A stretch of 64,000 bases of DNA from Polaribacter reichenbachii. GTDB taxonomy: Bacteria; Bacteroidota; Bacteroidia; Flavobacteriales; Flavobacteriaceae. The stretch's first letter is position 1, and each line of letters opens with the position of its first letter. The DNA lies in assembly GCF_001975665.1 (NCBI RefSeq), contig NZ_CP019419.1, positions 2,046,001 to 2,110,000 on the forward strand. Reading direction: 5' to 3'. A program made the position numbers and the translations under genes. Shown here piece after piece: positions 1 through 10,197 of the stretch. The notes beneath the pieces are model-generated. The model ran no database searches. It was not told where the DNA came from and saw only the letters and a program-made list of their open reading frames with translations.

Positions 1-1289
1 CACTAGCAGGTTTTTTATTTGGTTTTGATACAGTTGTTATTTCTGGTGCCGAAAAAAAGCTTCAACTAATTTGGGAATCTACAGATATGTTTCATGGATT
101 GGTAATTATTGGCATGGCATTATGGGGTACAGTAATTGGAGCAATTTTTGGAGGAATACCAACTAATAAAATTGGTAGGAAAAACACCTTAATATGGATA
201 GGTATTCTTTATACAATATCTGCAATTGGATCTAGTTTAGCTAATGATCCTTGGACTTTTGCCTTATTTAGGTTTATTGGAGGTTTAGGTGTTGGAGCAT
301 CTACAATTGCAGCTCCTGCTTATATTTCAGAAATTGCACCTGCTAAAGACAGAGGTAAATTAGTTGGCTTATACCAATTTAATATTGTGTTTGGTATTTT
401 AATCGCTTTCTTTTCTAATTACTTATTAAATAATATAGGTGAAAATGCCTGGAGATGGATGTTAGGTATAGAAGCTATACCTGCAATTATTTATACTTTA
501 ATGATTTTATCTGTACCTAAAAGTCCTAGATGGTTATTAACGAAATCTAAAGAAGATGAGGCAAGAAAGGCATTAAAAATTATTAATCCAAAATTAAACT
601 CAAATGCTTTGGTTGAGGAAATCAAACAAGAGATGAAAGATACTATACCTAATGAAAACATCTTTCTTAAAAAATACAGATTCCCTTTAATCTTAGCTCT
701 TTTAATTGCCTTTTTTAATCAATTATCAGGTATTAACGCTTTATTATATTATGCTCCAAGAATATTAGAAGAAGCAGGTTTAGGAGAAAGTACTGCTATG
801 TTAAGTAGTATTGGTGTTGGTGTTACAAATATGATATTTACATTACTTGGTATATTTTTAATAGATAAATTAGGTAGAAAACAACTAATGTATATAGGCT
901 CTTTTGGCTATATTATATCATTATCATTAGTTTCTGCTGCCTTCTTTTTTAACTGGCAAGGAACCTATATGCCTATCTTCTTATTTATTTTTATTGCTGC
1001 ACATGCAATCGGTCAAGGTACTGTAATATGGGTTTTTATTTCAGAAATATTCCCAAACCATTTAAGAGGATCAGGGCAAGCTTTCGGTAGTTCTGTACAT
1101 TGGGTATTAGCAGCAGTTATTCCTTCATTAGTACCGGTATTATTTTCTACTATTGGAGCCAGCGTTGTCTTTCTGTTTTTTGCAGTTATGATGGCCATAC
1201 AATTAATATTCGTAATCTTTATGATGCCAGAAACTAAAGGGGTTACACTAGAGGAGTTAAGTAAAAAACTAATCAAAAATAAAAATTAA
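1..1289 (+). CDS. MFS sugar porter, 5' end outside window
   Basis: Major facilitator of the sugar porter family, an inner-membrane monosaccharide symporter. The reading frame is open from base 3, and the first visible residues (GFLFGFDTVVISGA) are the typical first-helix motif, so the true start lies just upstream. Other family signatures are present: NKIGRK after TM2, PKSPRW before the central loop, NQLSGINALLYYAP in TM7 and PETKG near the C-terminus. About 429 residues are visible. Only 4 bp separate it from the GH32 gene, so it belongs to the fructan operon and probably imports fructose or glucose released in the periplasm. The substrate is inferred from context. Confidence 0.93.
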   Translation, partial: LAGFLFGFDTVVISGAEKKLQLIWESTDMFHGLVIIGMALWGTVIGAIFGGIPTNKIGRKNTLIWIGILYTISAIGSSLANDPWTFALFRFIGGLGVGASTIAAPAYISEIAPAKDRGKLVGLYQFNIVFGILIAFFSNYLLNNIGENAWRWMLGIEAIPAIIYTLMILSVPKSPRWLLTKSKEDEARKALKIINPKLNSNALVEEIKQEMKDTIPNENIFLKKYRFPLILALLIAFFNQLSGINALLYYAPRILEEAGLGESTAMLSSIGVGVTNMIFTLLGIFLIDKLGRKQLMYIGSFGYIISLSLVSAAFFFNWQGTYMPIFLFIFIAAHAIGQGTVIWVFISEIFPNHLRGSGQAFGSSVHWVLAAVIPSLVPVLFSTIGASVVFLFFAVMMAIQLIFVIFMMPETKGVTLEELSKKLIKNKN

Positions 1290-1293
1290 GCAA

Positions 1294-2877
1294 ATGAAAT
1301 TCAAAAAACTAACTTTTATTGCTCTTGTATTGCTTGTGTTTTTCAACTGTAAAAACACAGTAATAACTAAAGAAAAAACTTCTAAAACAAATACAGAAGA
1401 AGAGCTTTACAGACCTAACTTTCATTTTACACCAAAAAAAGCTTGGATGAATGATCCTAATGGAATGTTTTACTACAATGGCTACTATCATTTATATTTT
1501 CAATACCATCCAGATAGTAATGTTTGGGGACCTATGCATTGGGGACATGCAATTAGCACAGATATGATTACTTGGTCAGAGCAACCTATTGCAATTTATC
1601 CTGATGAACTTGGAACCATTTTTTCTGGAAGTGCGGTTGTAGATATTAGCAATAGCTCTGGACTAGGAGAAGTTGAAAAATCTATTCCAATTATAGCTAT
1701 GTACACAAACCATAAAGATTTTGGTAATGGAAAGGTTAAACAGGTACAAAGTATTGCTTACAGTAATGACGAAGGTAAAACTTTTAAGAAATACGAAAAC
1801 AACCCAGTTATAGATAACGATACAATTAAAGATTTTAGAGATCCAAAAATTACTTGGGATGAGGATAGACATAAATGGATTATGTCTCTAGCAGCAGGAG
1901 ATAAAATTATGTTTTACGATTCTAAAAATTTAAAAAACTGGAACTTACTTTCAGAATTTAAAAAAGACAAAAATTCTAAAGATGGAGTTTGGGAATGTCC
2001 TGATTTATTTAAACTACCAGTTAAAGGTACAGAAGAATTTAAATGGGTATTATTTGTAAGCATTGGAACTGGTGGTCCAAATGGAGGTAGTTCAACACAA
2101 TATTTTGTTGGAGATTTTGATGGTACAAATTTTAAAATTGATAAAGAATTTGAAAAAAGCTTAAAAGAAAATCATAATTACTGGTTAGATTTTGGTAAAG
2201 ATAATTACGCGGGTGTTTCTTGGTCTAACGCAAGAACAAAAGATGGTGCTAAATTAATGATTGGCTGGATGTCTAATTGGGATTATGCAGTAAAAGTACC
2301 AACAGAAACATGGAGAAGTGCAATGACAACTCCTAGAAAAGTAGCACTTAAAAAAGATGATAATGGTTATCGATTAATTTCTACTCCAGTACAAGATTTA
2401 AATAAATATAGAGGTACAAAGTTTAAAAAAGAAAATATTGCTGTAAACGGAATTACAAAAATTATTGGCTCAGAATCAATTGATTTAGCAAGTACTGAAA
2501 TAAATTTTAATCTAAACAATTTAGATGATAAAAGCTTCACTTTTAAACTATCTAACAAAGTAAATGACACACTTTTATTTGGCTATAGTCATGCTAAAAA
2601 ATCTTTTTTTATTGATCGTAAAAAATCTGGAAAAATAAAATTCTCGGAAAAATTTGCAAATAAAATTTCTTATGCTCCTAGAACATCAACTAATAAAAAT
2701 TTATCAGGAACAATATTAATAGATAAAACTTCTATAGAATTATTCTTTGATGAAGGAGAAACTGTTATGACAGAAATATTTTTTCCAAACCAACCCTTTT
2801 CAACCTTTTCTATAGAAACTAAAAATCGAGAATTGCTTCTTGATTACATCGAAATAAATCAATTAAATATTAACTAA
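1294..2877 (+). CDS. GH32 fructan hydrolase lipoprotein
   Basis: Glycoside hydrolase family 32 lipoprotein of 527 aa that removes fructose from levan, inulin or sucrose. A signal peptide ends in a lipobox with Cys19, so it is likely surface- or periplasm-anchored. The WMNDPNG motif holds the nucleophile Asp54, RDP lies at 182-184 with the transition-state Asp183, and ECP holds the acid/base Glu234. A beta-sandwich domain fills roughly residues 370-527. It sits between the sugar porter and susC (13 bp to susC). Exo-acting levanase or inulinase is the likely activity; the linkage preference cannot be read from the motifs. Confidence 0.93.
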   Translation: MKFKKLTFIALVLLVFFNCKNTVITKEKTSKTNTEEELYRPNFHFTPKKAWMNDPNGMFYYNGYYHLYFQYHPDSNVWGPMHWGHAISTDMITWSEQPIAIYPDELGTIFSGSAVVDISNSSGLGEVEKSIPIIAMYTNHKDFGNGKVKQVQSIAYSNDEGKTFKKYENNPVIDNDTIKDFRDPKITWDEDRHKWIMSLAAGDKIMFYDSKNLKNWNLLSEFKKDKNSKDGVWECPDLFKLPVKGTEEFKWVLFVSIGTGGPNGGSSTQYFVGDFDGTNFKIDKEFEKSLKENHNYWLDFGKDNYAGVSWSNARTKDGAKLMIGWMSNWDYAVKVPTETWRSAMTTPRKVALKKDDNGYRLISTPVQDLNKYRGTKFKKENIAVNGITKIIGSESIDLASTEINFNLNNLDDKSFTFKLSNKVNDTLLFGYSHAKKSFFIDRKKSGKIKFSEKFANKISYAPRTSTNKNLSGTILIDKTSIELFFDEGETVMTEIFFPNQPFSTFSIETKNRELLLDYIEINQLNIN

Positions 2878-2890
2878 ATTAAATTAAATT

Positions 2891-5800
2891 ATGAGACGTA
2901 AATTACTCTTTTTACTAACAATATTTGCTCTTTTCAGCATATCCGCCCAAACTCAGGTTAAAGGTGTTGTTACTGATAAAGATGGAGATATGCCATTACC
3001 TGGTGTTTCAGTAATTATATCTGGTACTTCAGTTGGAACAACAACAGATTTTGATGGAAATTATACTTTAGCCAGTGCAAAAGGTGAAGACACCTTGATA
3101 TTTAGCTACTTGGGTTACAAAACCGAAACCATAAAAATTAATGATAGAAGTGTTATAAATGTTGTTTTAACAGCAGAAGCAAGTCAACTAGACGAAATAG
3201 TAGTAACTGGTTACTCAAAAGAAAAAAAGGTAGATGTAACTGGTGCAATTTCTGTTGTAGAAATGGCTCCTATTCAAGGAGTTGGTTTAAGTACAGGTAG
3301 TGCCGTACAAAGCTTACAAGGTCAAGTTGCAGGTTTATTTATTGAGAAAAACGGAGACCCTACAGGTACAAGTAACAATATACTAATTAGAGGTGCAACT
3401 ACACTTGGTAACAACAACCCATTATTTGTTATTGATGGTGTGCCTACACTAAGACAAGAAGTATTTGCTAGTTTAAACCCAAGTACAATAGAATCTGTTC
3501 AAGTACTTAAAGATGCATCTGCGTCTTCACTTTATGGAGCTCGTGCAGGAAATGGTGTGGTAGTTGTATCAACAAAAAACAGATCAAAAGCCGGTGGTGC
3601 AGAAAAATTTAAAATCAGTTTAAATTCAAACGTTTCAGTTTTATCAGAAAAAAAACAACGTTATAAAATGCTAAATGCATTACAAAGAGGGCAAGCATTA
3701 TGGCAAGCATCTGTAAATGATGGTGCAGACCCAAATGGAGGTTATGGTGAAATATATAACTTTGATTGGAATGGTGATTTTAATAACCCTGTTTTAAATA
3801 GTGTAACTGTACAACCCTTTGTTGGAGGTGACACAAGTGTACCAGTTGGAGATACTGATTGGCAAGATGAAACTTACCAAACAGGATATTTATACAATAA
3901 TGAAATTTCAATTTCTGGTGGTACAGATAATTCATTTCACTTAATAAACTTAGGTCATTTAAGTAATTCAGGTATATTAAAAAATACAGGTTACGAAAGA
4001 ATTACAGCTAAACTAAACTCTAATTTTAATTTATTTGATAATAGACTAAGAGTTGGTGTAAATTCACAAATGTCTACTTCAGATGAAACTTTAGCTTCTA
4101 GAGATGTTGGTAGTGCATTTACAACCAGTTTAGCTATATCATTAGCTCCTACAATTCCTGTATATGATGCGAACGGAGAATTTGCTGGTCCTTTGGGTTC
4201 TGGTTATTCAGACAGAAACAATCCTGTATTAATGCAACAACTTAATAGTTGGGACAACACTAGTAGAACCACTTTTTTTGGAAATGTTTATGGAGAATTT
4301 GATATCGCAAAAAACCTAACCTATAGAACTAGTTTAGGTATAGACTATAATGTAGTTGATAGAAGAGATATTGAAAGAAAAGTTAATAATGGTTTTATAA
4401 CAAGAGCTACAAATAGATTAATACAAGGTAATCAAAAGTTTACTAGTTTAGTATTTACAAACACCTTAAACTATAATGTAGAATTAGCGGAAAAACATAA
4501 AATAGGAGTGCTTTTAGGAGCAGAATCTATTAAAGACGATCAAGATAGCTTTATTGCGCAAGCAGATGGATTTGCAGTAGAAACAGAATCTTTCTTTCAG
4601 TTAGATGCAGCTACAGGTGCAAAAACAAACTTAGGATCTTCAACTGGTAGTAGATTGTTATCTCAATTTGCTAAGGTAAATTATGGTTACGAAGATAAGT
4701 ATTTAGCTTCTGTAACTGTACGTAGAGATGGTTCATCTAGATTTGGAGCAGATAATAGATATGGTATTTTTCCTGCAGCAACAGTAGGTTGGAGAATTAG
4801 TAATGAAGATTTTTGGAAAGAAAATGATATAGTAAATTCTTTAAAATTTAGAGCAGGTTATGGTGAAGTTGGTAACCAATCTATTGGAGATTTAGCACGT
4901 TTTGGTTTATTCCAATCTAATTACGGGCAAAATCAATTACAAGCTACTGGAGACACTTTTTTCTTTAATACGTTTTATAATGTTGGTACCGCTTATGATC
5001 TAAACGGAAATAACACAGGAAATTTACCATCTGGTTTTGTATCAATTCAAGCATCAAACCCAGCTTTAAAATGGGAAACTACAAAAGAATTTAATTTTGG
5101 TGTAGACTTTTCTTTATTAAACAATAAAGTAACTGGTACTTTCGATTATTTTACTAGAGAAACTAGTGATATTTTAACAACACCGCCTATTGCATCTGTG
5201 GTAGGAGAAGGACAACAAAGAGTATTAAATGGTGCAACAACAGAAACAAACGGTTGGGAATTAGCTTTGGCGTACGCTAATACTTTTGAAAACGGATTAA
5301 AATTAACAGTTTCTACTAATTTCGGAGCTTTTAGAGATATAATTACAGCTTTACCAGATGAGGTTGTATCTTCTTATCCTGGTACTGTAGATAATTCTAT
5401 TATTGGACATTCTCAATTTTCAATTTTTGGATATAAAACAGATGGCTTATTTCAAAGTCAAGCAGATGTAGATGCAAGCCCAATTCAAGTTGGAGCTAGA
5501 CCTGGAGGATTAAAATTTCAAGATTTAGATGGTAATGGTAGTATAGATGCAAATGATAGAGATTTTATTGGTACAACTTTACCAGATTTAGAATATGGAA
5601 TTAGAGTAAACTTAGAATATAAAAACTTCGACTTTTCTGTATTCGGCTCAGGTGTTGCAGGAAGAATAGGTTTAGACCCATATATATACTGGAATAATTT
5701 TGTGCAAGGTAGAGAAAATGCAGGAGTGGGTGTGTTAAATGCTTGGACACCAACCAACACAGGTTCAAATATTCCAGCAGCATCACTTGTAAATAACGAT

Positions 5801-6052
5801 ACAAGAATTTCTGATTATTTATATAGAAAGAATTCTTATTTCAAAATAAGAAACTTGTCATTTGGGTATTCATTACCAGAAGAAATTGTTAATAAATTAG
5901 CAGGTATGTCGAGTTTAAGATTTTATTTTCAAGGAGAAAATTTATTTTGGTTTACACCTAAAGACTATATAGGATCAGATCCTGAAAGAACAAATGTAGA
6001 TAACATTCCTGTTCCAACAACATTATCACTTGGTCTTAACATTAACTTTTAA
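2891..6052 (+). CDS. SusC-like TonB-dependent outer-membrane transporter
   Basis: SusC/RagA family TonB-dependent transporter of 1053 aa that imports oligosaccharides across the outer membrane. After a signal peptide (about 1-20) comes a carboxypeptidase-like regulatory domain (about 24-95, ending LSYLGYKT-like), a TonB box and plug start at LDEIVVTGYS (about 100-110), the plug segment NPLFVIDGVP and a C-terminal beta barrel ending in an aromatic-terminated strand (NINF). It pairs with the susD gene 11 bp downstream and follows the GH32 gene, so fructo-oligosaccharide is the inferred cargo. Confidence 0.95.
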   Translation: MRRKLLFLLTIFALFSISAQTQVKGVVTDKDGDMPLPGVSVIISGTSVGTTTDFDGNYTLASAKGEDTLIFSYLGYKTETIKINDRSVINVVLTAEASQLDEIVVTGYSKEKKVDVTGAISVVEMAPIQGVGLSTGSAVQSLQGQVAGLFIEKNGDPTGTSNNILIRGATTLGNNNPLFVIDGVPTLRQEVFASLNPSTIESVQVLKDASASSLYGARAGNGVVVVSTKNRSKAGGAEKFKISLNSNVSVLSEKKQRYKMLNALQRGQALWQASVNDGADPNGGYGEIYNFDWNGDFNNPVLNSVTVQPFVGGDTSVPVGDTDWQDETYQTGYLYNNEISISGGTDNSFHLINLGHLSNSGILKNTGYERITAKLNSNFNLFDNRLRVGVNSQMSTSDETLASRDVGSAFTTSLAISLAPTIPVYDANGEFAGPLGSGYSDRNNPVLMQQLNSWDNTSRTTFFGNVYGEFDIAKNLTYRTSLGIDYNVVDRRDIERKVNNGFITRATNRLIQGNQKFTSLVFTNTLNYNVELAEKHKIGVLLGAESIKDDQDSFIAQADGFAVETESFFQLDAATGAKTNLGSSTGSRLLSQFAKVNYGYEDKYLASVTVRRDGSSRFGADNRYGIFPAATVGWRISNEDFWKENDIVNSLKFRAGYGEVGNQSIGDLARFGLFQSNYGQNQLQATGDTFFFNTFYNVGTAYDLNGNNTGNLPSGFVSIQASNPALKWETTKEFNFGVDFSLLNNKVTGTFDYFTRETSDILTTPPIASVVGEGQQRVLNGATTETNGWELALAYANTFENGLKLTVSTNFGAFRDIITALPDEVVSSYPGTVDNSIIGHSQFSIFGYKTDGLFQSQADVDASPIQVGARPGGLKFQDLDGNGSIDANDRDFIGTTLPDLEYGIRVNLEYKNFDFSVFGSGVAGRIGLDPYIYWNNFVQGRENAGVGVLNAWTPTNTGSNIPAASLVNNDTRISDYLYRKNSYFKIRNLSFGYSLPEEIVNKLAGMSSLRFYFQGENLFWFTPKDYIGSDPERTNVDNIPVPTTLSLGLNINF

Positions 6053-6063
6053 AAAATATTAAA

Positions 6064-7809
6064 ATGAAGAATATAAAATTATTATTAGCGGGAATCTTTG
6101 CTACTATTTTAATAGCGGGATGTTCTGATGATTTCTTAGAATATGAACCAGAAGGTGTATTATCTAATGAAAACGTAGCAACAGCAGAAAATGCAGAAGC
6201 ATTGGTTGTTGCAGCATATGCAGGAATAGCAAATGATGACATGGTAGGTCCACTTACTAACATGTGGGTTTACGGAAGTGTTAGATCTGATGATGCCTAC
6301 AAAGGTGGTGGTGGTAGAGGTGATGTTGATATCGTAGATAGATATGAACAATACAATTTAACTATTGCAGACGACCCATTAGATTGGATGGGACCAAGAA
6401 CTTGGACTAATTATTATAAAGCAATCTCAAGAGCTAACTTTGCATTAAAAGTAATTAATGATATACCAGATGCAGAATATGCAAACAAAGCTATAAGACA
6501 AGGAGAACTTCGTTTTTTAAGAGCACACTCTCATTTTATGCTTAAACTATTGTTTAAAAAAATTCCATATATCACAGAAGAATTAACTCAAGATGAAATT
6601 ATTAAGGTTTCTAATGATGTAGATAATGATGCTTTATGGAACACAATTGCAGATGATTTTATATTTGCTTATGATAACTTACCTCAATCTCAAGATCAAG
6701 TTGGTAGAGCAGACAAAAATGCAGCAGCAGCTTATTTAGCAAAACTACGTTTATACCAAGCTTATGAGCAAAATGACACTCATGCAGTTACAAACATAAA
6801 CATGTCTAGATTACAAGAAGTTATCGATTATGCAAATGATGTTACTGGTGCTTTAGAAGCAGATTATGGTAATAACTATTTAGATGGTTTTGATAATGGT
6901 TCAGAATCTATTTGGGCTGCGCAATTTTCTATCAATGACGGAACAACTGTTAGTAGAGTAAGTTTTGTAACCGGTTTAAATTCACCTCATGGTACTGGTT
7001 TATATGGATGTTGTGGTTTTCATTTAGCAAGTCACAATATGGTGAATGCATTTAAAACAGATGCTTCTGGTTTACCATTATTAGATACTTTTAATGATAG
7101 TAACATTTTTGATGTTGTAGATGCAAATGGAGAAACTGCTTTAGCTGCAGGCATTACATTAGATCCAAGAATCGATCATACAGTAGGTATACCAGGTCGT
7201 CCTTTTAAATACAGAAATACAGTAAATACTACTGGAGATATGATTTACAACTTTAGTTGGGCAAGAGATCCTGGAGTTTATGGTTATTTTGGTAATATGA
7301 AAGAGCAACAAGCACCAGATTGTGGTTGTTATGTAAAAGAAGGCCCATTTGTTGGAACATCAAAAAATGTAGATTTTATTAGATATGCAGATGTCCTTTT
7401 ATTTAAAGCAGAAGCTTTAATTCAATTAGATCAAGTAGATGCTGGTGTTCAAATAATCAATCAAATTAGAAGAAGAGCTAAAGAAAGTACTCAAAGACAA
7501 ATGGATGCAGGAGCTAGCAATGTATATAATGTAGGCGAATATGCTATGGGAATGTCTAAAGATGATGCTTTTAAAGCTTTAATGTTTGAAAGACGATTAG
7601 AGTTTGGTATGGAAGGTCCAAGATTTTTTGACTTAGTAAGATGGGGTATGGCAGAACAAGTTCTAAATGCATATTTAGCAGTTGAGAAAACAAGAAAAGA
7701 TTTTTTAACAAATGCTAATTTTACTGCAGGTAGAGATGAATACTATCCAATACCTCAAAGAGAAATAGATTTTACAGGTGGTATTTATAAACAAAATCCT
7801 GGTTATTAA
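6064..7809 (+). CDS. SusD-like glycan-binding lipoprotein
   Basis: SusD/RagB family surface lipoprotein of 581 aa that forms a lid on the SusC barrel and captures glycans. The lipobox is LIAGC with Cys20. The TPR-rich SusD fold is recognisable, including the C-terminal block FERRLEFGMEGPRFFDLVRWG and the final YYPIPQREID segment that is near-universal in the family. It is 11 bp after susC. A strong hairpin 40 bp downstream would end or weaken transcription before the kinase gene. Confidence 0.95.
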   Translation: MKNIKLLLAGIFATILIAGCSDDFLEYEPEGVLSNENVATAENAEALVVAAYAGIANDDMVGPLTNMWVYGSVRSDDAYKGGGGRGDVDIVDRYEQYNLTIADDPLDWMGPRTWTNYYKAISRANFALKVINDIPDAEYANKAIRQGELRFLRAHSHFMLKLLFKKIPYITEELTQDEIIKVSNDVDNDALWNTIADDFIFAYDNLPQSQDQVGRADKNAAAAYLAKLRLYQAYEQNDTHAVTNINMSRLQEVIDYANDVTGALEADYGNNYLDGFDNGSESIWAAQFSINDGTTVSRVSFVTGLNSPHGTGLYGCCGFHLASHNMVNAFKTDASGLPLLDTFNDSNIFDVVDANGETALAAGITLDPRIDHTVGIPGRPFKYRNTVNTTGDMIYNFSWARDPGVYGYFGNMKEQQAPDCGCYVKEGPFVGTSKNVDFIRYADVLLFKAEALIQLDQVDAGVQIINQIRRRAKESTQRQMDAGASNVYNVGEYAMGMSKDDAFKALMFERRLEFGMEGPRFFDLVRWGMAEQVLNAYLAVEKTRKDFLTNANFTAGRDEYYPIPQREIDFTGGIYKQNPGY

Positions 7810-7848
7810 TATAGTATTGATTGTTTTTTGAATTGAGTTAATTGGTAT

Positions 7849-7886
7849 CAAGAGAGATTGACATTGTTTAATCTCTCTTGTTTTTA
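7849..7886 (+). terminator. Hairpin terminator after susD
   Basis: Perfect 11-bp stem (CAAGAGAGATT pairing with AATCTCTCTTG), 10-nt loop, then TTTTTAT. It lies between susD and the first kinase. In a sus-type operon this position often lowers expression of the downstream metabolic genes relative to susCD. Confidence 0.8.
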
Positions 7887-7921
7887 TCAAAATTAAATTG
7901 TTTTATTTTAAATATTAAAAG

Positions 7922-8803
7922 ATGTCAAAAGTAGTTTGTTTTGGAGAAGTTTTATGGGATGTATTTCCCACTCATAAAAAAATAGGAGGAGCTCCTCTTA
8001 ATGTTGCAAACAGATTAAGTTCATTTGGTCATAACGTAACAATGATAAGTGCTTTAGGTGAAGATAATTATGGACAAAAAATAATTGAGTACCTTAAAGA
8101 AAATAAAGTTAAGACCAACCATATTCAAATAAACAAAGAGTTTCAAACAGGTAAAGTAAATGTACTAATAGATAAAAAAGGCTCAGCTTCTTATACTATA
8201 AATTACCCAAGTGCTTGGGATAAAATTTATTTTACTGAAAAAGCAAAAAGCGAAGTTGTAAACGCTGATGCTTTTGTTTTCGGTAGTTTAATTGCAAGAG
8301 ACGAAACATCAAGAAATACATTGTATGAATTAATTGAAGCAGCAAAATATAAAATTTTCGATTTAAATTTAAGACAACCTCATTACACAACAGATGTATT
8401 ACAATATTTAATGGAAAAAGCAGATTTTATTAAATTTAATGATGATGAATTGTATGAAGTTTGTAAAAAAATAGGTTCAAAATACAATTCACTTGAACAG
8501 AATATAAATTTTATTGCAGATAAAACGAATACAAAACATATATGCGTAACTAAAGGACATCATGGTGCTGTTTTATTATATAACGATGTATTATACTACA
8601 ATAGCGGTTATCAAATAAATGTTAAAGACACTGTCGGCGCAGGAGATTCTTTTTTAGCCTCACTAACTAGTGAATTATTAAATAAATCAACCCCACAAAA
8701 AGCAATAAATTTTGCTTGTGCTATTGGAGCTTTAGTTGCTCAAAATGAAGGAGCTAATCCTAAAATATTACAATCAGAAATTGAAACTTTTATTAATCCA
8801 TAG
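7922..8803 (+). CDS. PfkB-family carbohydrate kinase (probable fructokinase)
   Basis: Ribokinase/PfkB-family sugar kinase of 293 aa, cytoplasmic, most likely phosphorylating fructose. The N-terminal GEVLWDVFPTHKKIGGAPLNVA block matches bacterial fructokinases, and the C-terminal DTVGAGDSF holds the catalytic Asp and anion hole. It follows the susD terminator by about 40 bp, in the same direction as the GH32/susCD genes, which release fructose. I saw no clear -7 element directly upstream, so it may depend on readthrough. Confidence 0.88.
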   Translation: MSKVVCFGEVLWDVFPTHKKIGGAPLNVANRLSSFGHNVTMISALGEDNYGQKIIEYLKENKVKTNHIQINKEFQTGKVNVLIDKKGSASYTINYPSAWDKIYFTEKAKSEVVNADAFVFGSLIARDETSRNTLYELIEAAKYKIFDLNLRQPHYTTDVLQYLMEKADFIKFNDDELYEVCKKIGSKYNSLEQNINFIADKTNTKHICVTKGHHGAVLLYNDVLYYNSGYQINVKDTVGAGDSFLASLTSELLNKSTPQKAINFACAIGALVAQNEGANPKILQSEIETFINP

Positions 8804-8880
8804 TAAAAGATAAATAATCCTAATTATTAGATAACTTACATTTTATGTCTTTAATAAAAAAGTATAGATTAAAATAAATT

Positions 8881-10182
8881 ATGAAGTTCAAAAAACCTAC
8901 TTTAAGCTTTTGGCAAATATTAAATATGAATGTTGGATTTTTCGGAATTCAATATAGCTTCGGACTTCAGCAAAGTGCAGTTACACCTATTTATGATTTT
9001 TTAGGAGCTAGTCCAGACCAAATTCCGATTCTACATCTTGCTGGTCCAGTAACAGGTTTATTAGTACAACCTATTATCGGAGCATTAAGTGATAAAACTT
9101 GGAGTCCTAAATTTGGGCGTCGTAAACCTTATTTCTTAATTGGTGCAATTCTTTGTAGTTTAACACTATTTGCTTTTCCTTTTAGTAGTTCTTTATGGAT
9201 GGCTGCTGGTTTATTATGGATTTTAGATGTTGGTAATAATACAGCTATGGAGCCTTACAGAGCTTTAATTGCAGATAATTTAGAAGAAAAGCAACAGCCT
9301 TTAGGTTTTCAAATGCAAAGTTTCTTTACTGGTTTAGGTCAAGTACTCGCAAATTTATCATTATTTATATTTCCATTAATTTTTATTGGCACAACAGGCT
9401 CTTTACCAACTTGGGTATATGCATCTTTCTTTTTAGGCGCAGTTTGTTCAATAGCCACAATTTTATGGAGTATTAAAAAAACAAAAGAAATCCCTCCTAC
9501 AAAGGAAGAACTAATAAAACTGAAAGAAAAAAGAAGTGTTTTAGAACCTTTAATTGAAATCTTTTCAGCAATAAAAGATATGCCAAAAGTAATGTGGCAA
9601 TTAGCATTGGTTTACTTATTTCAATGGTATGCCTTATTTTGCTATTGGCAGAACTCCTCTAAAAGCGTTGCATTATCCGTTTGGAATGCAACTCCAGATA
9701 ACAAAGAATTATATAGTGAAGCCGTAAGTTGGACAGGTTTAGTAAATGGCTGGTACAATGTAGTTACCTTTTTAGTTGCCTTTGCATTAGTAGGTTTTGC
9801 AAAAAAATACAGTCCTAAAAAAGTACACGCATTTTGTTTAATAATCGCAGCAATTGGTTTTTTAGCATTTCCACATATAGAAAACAAAAACTTATTATTT
9901 TTTGCTATAACTGGTTTCGGAATTGGTTGGGCAAGTATGATGGGAATACCTTATTTAATGGTAGTTTCAGATATTCCTAAAGAAAGATATGGTGTTTATA
10001 TGGGTATTATTAATATGATGATTGTAATTCCTATGATTATACAAACGGTTTCCTTTGGTTACATCTTAAAAAACTTTTTAGGCAATGACCCCAGAAATGC
10101 GATCACTTTTGCTGGAGTTTTATTAGTCTTAAGCGCAATTTTTACACTTTTTATCAAAAGTAAAAATCAAGTAAAACAATAA
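8881..10182 (+). CDS. SLC45/GPH-type MFS transporter, probable sucrose importer
   Basis: Twelve-helix MFS protein of 433 aa resembling plant-type sucrose transporters and the bacterial glycoside-pentoside-hexuronide group. The segment [22 protein letters not shown] (given in part: [11 protein letters not shown]) between TM2 and TM3 is diagnostic, and [12 protein letters not shown] forms TM1. It precedes a PfkB kinase and a sucrose-phosphorylase-like enzyme, which together suggest sucrose or a short fructo-oligosaccharide as cargo. Maltose is the main alternative for this family. Confidence 0.85.
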   Translation: MKFKKPTLSFWQILNMNVGFFGIQYSFGLQQSAVTPIYDFLGASPDQIPILHLAGPVTGLLVQPIIGALSDKTWSPKFGRRKPYFLIGAILCSLTLFAFPFSSSLWMAAGLLWILDVGNNTAMEPYRALIADNLEEKQQPLGFQMQSFFTGLGQVLANLSLFIFPLIFIGTTGSLPTWVYASFFLGAVCSIATILWSIKKTKEIPPTKEELIKLKEKRSVLEPLIEIFSAIKDMPKVMWQLALVYLFQWYALFCYWQNSSKSVALSVWNATPDNKELYSEAVSWTGLVNGWYNVVTFLVAFALVGFAKKYSPKKVHAFCLIIAAIGFLAFPHIENKNLLFFAITGFGIGWASMMGIPYLMVVSDIPKERYGVYMGIINMMIVIPMIIQTVSFGYILKNFLGNDPRNAITFAGVLLVLSAIFTLFIKSKNQVKQ

Positions 10183-10197
10183 CAACAAAACAATATT